From Bactericera cockerelli (Eukaryota; Arthropoda; Insecta; Hemiptera; Triozidae): a stretch of 64,000 bases of DNA. This document shows, in pieces, positions 24,201-33,579 of this stretch (position 1 is the first letter of the stretch; every line of letters starts with the position of its first letter). Below the pieces are notes generated by a model. The model saw nothing but the letters and a program-made list of their open reading frames with translations, ran no database searches and had not been told where the DNA came from. The stretch spans positions 14,781,298-14,845,297 of the forward strand of contig CM044959.1 in assembly GCA_024516035.1 (NCBI GenBank), written 5' to 3'. The translations under genes were made by a program, and so were the position numbers.

Positions 24201-27200
24201 GAGTAGGTTACTGAAATTGGATCTTACTACACCAACCACTCAACTTAGCTGCTAAGTTGAGGCTTTGTGTTTCTCTTACCTATAATAATATTAAACAGCT
24301 GATCAATCCTTAGCCTCGTATAAGTTTCATACAGCAAATATTTGAGCCTCTGTTTATTTTCCTCGAATATGACGTCATGTTTTGATCGAGGTTCCTTTGC
24401 TTTCTCTCCCAATCCTGGACTGGAGAGCTTCGTTCCTCCGGGACTTCTCAATGCTTCATCCGTTGTCGTGTCCATTTCTTCAACTTTTCCTTTCTTGATT
24501 TCGTTCACTTCTTTCAAGTCCATGGATAAGTCAGCTATTTTGCTGTCTGTGAGATCGCAGTCGGAGATGTTTGAGTTATTGGCGTCATTGTGTTCGTTAG
24601 GCGTGAGGTTAATGAACTTGTCCGGGGCGTAGATACGTGATAGCCATGCTATGACTACGTTCTCAAGCCACTGGAATGAGAAATGATTTTTATTTTTATT
24701 ATCTTTTTTTTTGGCTTTCTTTAAAGTGGCAGGGTTCTCACATGTGAGCTCTTCCACCCAACCACTATCTGACATGGCTGTAGGGTTTTCGATGAAACCC
24801 TAACAATCAAAACAAAGACCTAATTAGAGCTATTGTGACCAGTTGATTCTATTTGGTTTTAAGGTCCTGATTTAAGATAGATATTCAGAACAGGGGTTTT
24901 ACCCTCCAATCGCTGGGAATTGTACCAGCTACCTACATTAACTTCACCCAGTCTGGGTAGGGCCGGAAATGACAGCCTGAAGTGCTTGGAGGGAACAGAA
25001 TCTTTCTTAAAAAATCTGGTGTAAACATCACACGACTTTCCTTATCCCCCAAAAAGAAGTCGAATTCCGCCACTGATGACTAAACGGTAACAGATAGTTA
25101 AAATTCAGTGCCTAATTCGTAATCAGCACCTCAAAATCATTGGATTTGATATGTCGCAACCCCCATCTAGGGTGAATAATAAAAAAGTTAGGTCCCCTCA
25201 AAATACCGGTAAATTGGGGCTCGGTTCCAAAAAATTCAAGATATCAAAAAAATGATCAGTGTAAACCCCTATTATTTTTTTAATCCGAGAAAATGTTGTT
25301 CTCTAACTTTTTTTGTATCTTTAACCAATTCAAAGAAGCGGCGGTTGCGGCCAATATTTGCGGCCCTGCGGCCGCATCTTGCGGCCGATTTCAACCAAAA
25401 GTTTCGTGGTTCGTCTGGTGTATAAAATTAATTTTTATACCAAATTTCAAGTCTGTAGCTTTTACCGTTCTCGAGATATCCTGTTTACACACAGACACAC
25501 AGACATACAGACACACAGACAGACGCACGGACCAATGGCTGAAAACAACTTTTTTGGTATCCTGAGGCTATGATTCGTCCAGAAATGTGAAAAACTGGGT
25601 AGGTCAAATTTTCGACGAATACAATACTTTCCTTATTATAGGATAAGGAAAGTAAAAATTCTGCCCCCAACGGGAATCTAACTCAGAATTTCTGGATTAC
25701 GGGCAGTAGTCACAACTGTTACGCCACGGAGGCTGACAGATATCAGAGAAATATGAAAAATACTTTTTATTGTGTTGAGTCTTGTTGTACTTCAAATTCT
25801 ACTGAATGGTTATTTAATTACGGATCCCGGACTAGGAAGAGCATTGATTACCCATAGAATACAGCAGTTCCAGTGAGGTGAACATTTGGTGGTAGACTCC
25901 CAGTTTAGAAACTATGATTCAAAACTGGGAGTGATGTTAGTGTGGGTAGCTTTTTTATGAGTGTCTGGAAAATACAGTGTAGAAATGTTGTCTCAAATAA
26001 CTTTGGGGGAAAAATATAAAATAGAAATTACTGTGCCTACCTGTTCAAGGGTTTCAATGTAAGAGCGGTCAAAACTCCCCGTGCACAGCTCTTCCACGTG
26101 TTTCTCAATGTGTTTGTGTATCAGGTTGGTGATCACATTGCCCGTCAACTGCTCTAGAATACTCATGCTAAGCAGCACTCTGTGAAATATTTCAATATTT
26201 AGTTTGTCTTTTAGGGCGGAATCAATGGACGTTTTTGTAATACATCTGTGGTGCTAAGTCATGGATTGCGTACTGTCTAAGATAGGGAAAACCAACGCTT
26301 AGCAATGACTTGTGATATAGAATTTGTCTATAAATTTTTCCATTAGTCTATGATTGATATAGCGGTTATAGCGTGTAAATAACTTATGTCATTGGTGTTA
26401 AGAATATTGATGTTTTTTTTTTTTTTTTTTTTTTTTTAATAAAATAATTTTAAACATTGTTCTATTTAAATTAGGCAAGATATTTTTAGAAGTGGAATTT
26501 TAAGTACATAATAATATGACGAAAACATTCTTGATGAGATAAGATGGAAAATAATACAGAAAAAGGATTGTCTTTTATTTGTTTTTACGGGCACTTTTTG
26601 AGGCCCAAATAAAAACCTCAATTCTCTTTATACATACTAAATGGCATCCAGAATCTCGCGAGATTAGGCCCCAATCTCGTGCGATTGAAAATGGTGCAGA
26701 TTGCCATCTCTAGAATATTGTAAGCTAAACTGTGTAATAACACTGTTGAGGATTTTTTACAGTTTTAAAATTGTGATTCCTGTAAATGGATTACTGGTAA
26801 TGCATGTGTGGGATCACAAAATTATAATCTACAATAAAGTTGCTCTGTGAAATGTGCTTGCTAATCTTTCCAAGTATTACACTTGAAAAAAAATAATCAT
26901 GTTCTGACAACTTACTTATTAACTTTGTAGAAGAGTTCAACAATAGATTCACATTTACATGAGTCAATCTCTCTCGTGCAACCTTTACATGTCAAGCTAC
27001 CCGTGCTGCTTTGAGAAACATCTGAGGGAAAAATAATCATTTCAAAAATTAATATTCTAAGCTAAACTGTGTAATAACACTATTGAGGATTTTTTAAATA
27101 CACTTGAGAGCAGAAAAAGCGAATCAAACTTTTTCCTCCACCAAATCTGCGATATCTTCGAAATTACTATTTCTATCGAGTCGTAAGATATCTCAAAATG

Positions 27201-30200
27201 TTGTAAATTTTGTTTTCTACAATTTCATAATTTGATTGTTAAAAAAAAACTTACCAGAAGCCGTCAAAATTAAATTTGACTACAGGATGTCAAAAAAGAA
27301 GAAAAACATGATTTTTTTATTTTTAACAAAAGACGTTCTAACCTGAGAAATCAGCAAGATTCATTCATAACAATGGTAAATCAGTATTCTGTGTTGCCTC
27401 CCCGAGCTTTGATCACAGCATTCATTCGATTTGGTATTGACTGGATCAAAGTAACCACAATTTCTTGGGGCAACTTCTCCCATTCTTCGGTGAGGGCGAT
27501 CTTGAGCTCTGCTACAGTCTGGGGAGCCGGTATTCTGCCTCGAACACTTCGTTTGAGTTGGTCCCACAGATTTTCAATCGGATTGAGGTCGGCACTAAGA
27601 GAGGGCTAGTCCAAAGTGTCAATATTCTCCTCACAGAAGAACTCCCGAACACAGTTTGCCACATGTGGGCGGGCATTGTCGTGCATGAGGAGGAACTGGT
27701 CGCCCATAATTTGATCGAGAAGAACCAAATGGGTCTGCAGGACTTCAAGAAGCTAGAATTTAACCAAAGAGAACTTCAACTGGACCCAAACTCTCCAGAG
27801 AGCACAGGGAAAGGAGACTCAGATTCGCCATAGAACACGTGGATTGGACACCTGAGTAATGGCGCTCTGTTCTTTTCACTGATGATTGCCGGTTGTGTTT
27901 GTTTGGTAATGACAGAAGAAAAAGGGTCCATCGAAGAGCGGGAGAAAGGTATGCTGAGTAATGCATCAGAGAAACTGTCAGTTTCGACGGTGGTTCCTGT
28001 ATGGTGTGGGGTGGGATTTCAACTGAAAGAAAGACTGAATTGGTTTTCATCACATGCGGTGAGGGAGGTGGCTTGAACAGTCAGCAATAAATTGATAACA
28101 TCCTGCAGACCCATGTGGTTCCTCTCGCTCAAATTATAGGCCACCAGTTCATCCTCATGCACGACAATACCCGCCCACATGCGGGTAACTGTGTACGAGA
28201 GTTCTTGGGTGAGGAGAATATTGACACTTTGGACTAGTGTCAAAATCTGTGGGACCAACTCAAACGAAGTGTTCGAAGCAGAATACCGGCTCCCCAGACT
28301 GTAGCAGAGCTCAAGATTGCCCTCACCGAAGAATGGGAGAGGTTGCCCCAAGAAATTGTGGTTATTTTGATCCAGTCAATACCAAATCGAATGAATGCTG
28401 TGATCAAAGCTCGGGGAGGCAACACAGAATACTGATTCACCATTGTTATGAATGAATCTTGTTGATTTCTCAGGTTAGAACGTCTTTTGTTAAAAATAAA
28501 AAAATCATGTTTTTCTTCTTTTTTGACATCCTGTAGTCAAATTTAATTTTGACGGCTTCTGGTAAGTTTTTTTTAACAATCAAACTATGAAATTGTAGAA
28601 AACAAAATTTACAACATTTTGAGATATCTTACGACTCGATAGAAATAGTAATTTCGAAGATATCGCAGATTTGGTAGAGGAAAAATTTTGATTCGCTTTT
28701 GCTGCTCTCAAGTGTAGTTTTAAAATTGTGATTCATTTAAATGGATTACTGGTAATGAATGTTTGGGATCACAAAATTATAACCTACAATATAATATGTC
28801 TTTAATGATTTAACGGATTCCGCTTTTTGATCTCGTCGAGTAAGGACCTTTTCTGAATTGCTCCTCGTGAAATTTTTAGGCTTTTAGGCCTTTGTGAAAA
28901 AAAAAATATTTTTTTCTTTCTTAAATTTTCTTTTCCCTTGGTTTTGAACTTTCTTTGAAACTCTAGTACTGATTTTTCAGTGAAGGGGAGCAATATGCTC
29001 CCTATAAACAATAATCAGTCTCCTGCTATCCAATCCTATCCAGTTTCTCAATCCAGCTCCCATGTCCTATCCTATCCAGTTTCTCAACCCAACTATCATG
29101 TCCAATCCTATCCAGGGCCTCAATCCAGCTACCATGTCCAATCCTACTCAGGTTATCATCCCAATCTACTGACTCCTCAATCTGCAAGTTCCATGCCATC
29201 CCAGAACATGTATTCTCCAATATATACTTCTGCCCAAGTTCCTGCTCAAGCACCTTCTCCTTTTCAAACCTCCTTATCTGCTTCTCACTCAACACAAGAT
29301 ATTTTCTCTCAAACTCCTCATCCTTCCTCTTCTCAGCAAGGTGGATTTGTACATGTTTCAAGACGTAAAAGAAATTCAAGAATGAGGAGAGATCATTCAG
29401 TTTCCTCTTCAAGTAGTGGTGTTACTATTGTCAGTAAAAGTAGTAAGAAGAAAGATACTCCTCAACGTGGTAATATCCCTGTCTCTAACAAGTTTGATGC
29501 TCTCCGAAATCTCAACAGTGATGAAGATATGTTCTCCAATGAAGACAGCCTGCCAAAGGAAAAAATCCCTCCAATTTTTATCTCCAAAAGTTGTGTTCAA
29601 GACCTTCGTGTGTTAATCACCAATTTGAAAACCATCTCAGTGGATTTTAGTATCAAGGATACAAGAGAGTTTTTAAATCTACAGTGTGGTACCATTGACA
29701 CTTACCGTAAGTTCAGTACATATTTAAACAATAAAAAAATTGAATATCATTCCTTCCGTTTACCTACTGATAGAACTATTGATGTAGTATTAAAAAATGT
29801 CCCAACATCCTTCACTGAAAGTGAAATCTCCTCTGAATTGGAAACTCTTGGCTATAAGGATTTTAAGGTCATGAGAGTATGGAACAAAGAAAAAAAACCT
29901 ATTCCTGTTATTAATCTTTATCTAGATAAGAAGCATTTAAAGAACAAAGAAATATATGATCTTACCAAGCTTCTGAATTGTATTGTTTATATTGAACCAA
30001 AGAAAAAGTATTCTAATGTTCCTCAGTGCTCAAAGTGCCAAAGATTTAATCACACAAAGAATTATTGTAATCAAGCACCACGTTGTGTGTACTGCTCTGG
30101 TGCTCATACCTCTTCTGAATGCTTGAATAAAAATGTTGAAAATGCTGTACCTAAGTGTGTGAACTGCAATGAAAATCATACTGCAAACTATAAAGGTTGC

Positions 30201-33200
30201 AAGTATTATGTTGAGCTGAAAAAGAAACGGTTTCGTGATAATCAACAGTTACCTGCTTCTAATATTATTCATTCTTCTCCTCCTCCAGATATTAGTCATT
30301 TTCCACCCCTTCCAAGTCAAAGTTCTCCTGCTATTGTTCCAGAACATAATCTGTACCGCATTGGAACTGATCACTCATACTCAAGAGTTGCTCAATTTGG
30401 CCCTCCTCCTTGTTCATTTTCATCATCAGAAAATACTCAACCCCAGGTATCATCTGATTCTTCATCCTTGTTTGATTCTGTCATGGATAGTATTTTATCA
30501 GCAATAAAACCATTTTTCACATCTCTACTTGCAAAAATCAAGCCTTTACTCAAAAACTTCATTGCTACACTACTTAATGGATCAGGTTAGACAACCAGAC
30601 ATTCACAAACTATCAATCCTTAACTGGAATGCTAATGGCCTTAACTCAAAACGAATGACATTTATTGATTTTCTTGTCCGCCATGATATTGATGTGGCTT
30701 GTGTTTCTGAAACTCACCTTGTTCCATCACAAAAGTTCAAAGTACCAAATTACAGAGTCTATAGAGGAGATCGTTTTCCTAATGCTGCATACGGTGGAGC
30801 TGCTGTGTTTGTGAAGAACAGGATTTTGCAAGAAGCTATAGTTCTACCCCCAATGGTTTCTTTTGAAATTCAAGGTGTCCTTATCTCTTTGGCAAATGGT
30901 GCTAAAATCAAAATATTTGCTGCTTACCTTCAACCTTGTAAAACATTATCTGTGAGAGATTTAGCACACATTTTTGACTGTGAAATTCCTACTATTGTAG
31001 CTGGAGATTTGAACTGCAAGCACCCTGCATGGTACAGTGTTGTCTCAAACCCTAATGGACGGAAACTCTTTAGATTGATGAATCAATCAGAGTGGATAGT
31101 ACTTGGTCCCGATGAACCCACCTATTTTCCAAGTCATGAAAACAGACACCCTGATGTCCTGGATGTAATTCTCTGTAAGAATGTTCCCAATGTTATTTCT
31201 CAGCAAGTTCTCGCAGAGTTAGACTCTGACCACAACCCAGTTGTAATTCAGCTAGATGCAATTTTTCTTCAGAGTCCTTCCAAATTGAAACTCTTAAATG
31301 GTCCTGTTGATTGGGATCTATTCAGAGAGAAGATACAAAATATCAGTATTCCTTCTTCTTTTGAAAGTACTATTTCCATTGATCATGCCATCGAAAGCTT
31401 TACCAACACTGTGAAGGAAACTGTTAGGCTATGTTCGGGCCCACACAAGAAATCCATCAATTCTTTCATTCTTCCTTGTCACCTGAGAATGTTAATCACA
31501 TACAAGCATCGTGTAAGAAGAAGGTGGCAGCGGAATCGTTATGCACCTGACAAAAAACTTCTAAACATTATAACTAGAAAATTAAAATATCAGCTTGATG
31601 AGTTTCGATATGAAGGTTACCAAGAATATGTAAAAGACCTGCACCCTGAAGATGGTACTCTCTACAAAGAAACAAAAAGAATTTTACGTGAACAAGACAG
31701 GATTCCACCAATAAAAATTGGTGATGATTTCATTACATCTCCTCAAGACAAATGTGAGGTGTTTGCCAGCTCATTGGAAGATACCTTCAAAGTCAATGAA
31801 GATAACTTCAACTCTGAAAAAATCAAGGAAATTGGTGAATACCTCTTAATAGAACCTGTGTCCGTAGAGTTACCCATTCCATACATTACTCCCAGTGAAT
31901 TACAAGACGAAATAAAAAAATTGAAACATAAAAAAACTCCTGGTCATGACCTAATTTCTAATGAGATCATTCAAGAGTTTCCTCTCAAGGCTCTTATTTT
32001 TCTGACAGCCATCTTCAATGCTTGCCTTCGTTGGAAATATTTTCCGTATCTGTGGAAACATGCACAGGTGATTGTACTTCCAAAACCAGGTAAACCTAAA
32101 AAGGACCTTAAAAGTTACCGCCCAATTAGTTTACTGCCATGTATGTCAAAACTGTTTGAAAGAATAATAGCTTCAAGACTCAAGGATGTACTATTCAACT
32201 GGGATGTTCTCCCTATCTTTCAATTTGGTTTTCGTGAAAATCATTCAACAACTCATCAAATGGTAAAATTCTCTGAATTTGTGAACAGCAATTTTGAAAA
32301 CCGTAATGAAGTAGCAGCTGTGTTCTTGGATCTCCAGCAAGCGTTTGACCGTGTGTGGCATCAGGGTCTGATTTTCAAGATGAAAAAACTGAATTTTCCC
32401 CAATATCTAGTAGGAATAATATCCTCATTTCTTCAAAACAGGTCCTTTGCTGTGAAAATTGAAGAACACTTTAGCACTATCCGTCCTGTCCGTGCTTCAG
32501 TCCCGCAAGGATCCGTGCTTGGCCCGATACTTTTTAACTTGTACGTCAGTGACATTGCAAACAACTTCTTGCCCTCTGACAATTGTTTTGTTGGCATGTT
32601 TGCTGATGATATACTTATAGCGTCTGCCAATGAAAATCTTTGTCATGCTCAATCTCAACTTCAATTGCTCGTCAATGAAGTTGTTAAATGGTGTTCCCAG
32701 TGGTGTGTTACCATCAGCGTGCAGAAAACTGAAGCCAAAATATTTTCTCTTCGTCGGTCACCAAACCCACCCTGTTTGTCAATAAACAATGTAAATATTC
32801 CATGGCAAGTAAATTCAGTGCGATGGCTTGGTGTATGGTTCGATAGAAGGCTGTGCTGGAAAGATCACATTTCTACTAAGGTTTCAGAAGGATACCAAAG
32901 ACTGTCAAAATTATTCCCTATATTCAACAAGAAGTCCTCACTAGGAATGAAATCAGCCTTGTTAGTTTTCAAGTCAATTCTCCTTCCTGTAATCACATAT
33001 GGCTGTCCTGTTTGGCTCCCTGCTGCAAGAACACACTGGAAGAAACTTGAAATATTCCAGAACAAGGTTCTTCGGATCATCACAAAAGCCCCCTGGTTTG
33101 TTAAAAATGAAAGAATCAAAAAGGACCTGAATGTTCAACCAGTGTATAATGTCTGTGTTCAAAGATATATTAATTTCATCAAGGATAATCCTCATGATCT

Positions 33201-33548
33201 TGGCCACAGAGGCTATGTACGCAGAAAAGGAATACACCTTCCTCAAGATCTCCCTATTATTGTCCATGCACTTCTAGACCATACCTAAATTCCTTTCTTC
33301 CTATTACCTAAATTTCTGATTATTACTAGACCACACCTGTATTCCTTTTACATGATTCCTGATTATTATTTTAACACATTTCTAGTCTTGTGGGCTTAAT
33401 TTTAATATTTATTTAATTATAAATATTTTACACTGGGCCAATATAGCCTAGGGGTGTGCTCATAATTGTTGTTGATTTTTTTTTCTTTTTTTTTGTTCTT
33501 TTATTTGTTAATATTATTATTTTTTTTTTTTTTTTTTTTTTTTGTTTT

Positions 33549-33579
<31 letters not shown>

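Noticed and set aside
28980..33288. Endogenous virus or LTR retrotransposon
   Set aside because: Endonuclease plus reverse transcriptase without protease, integrase or LTRs, with A tail and target duplication: a LINE.
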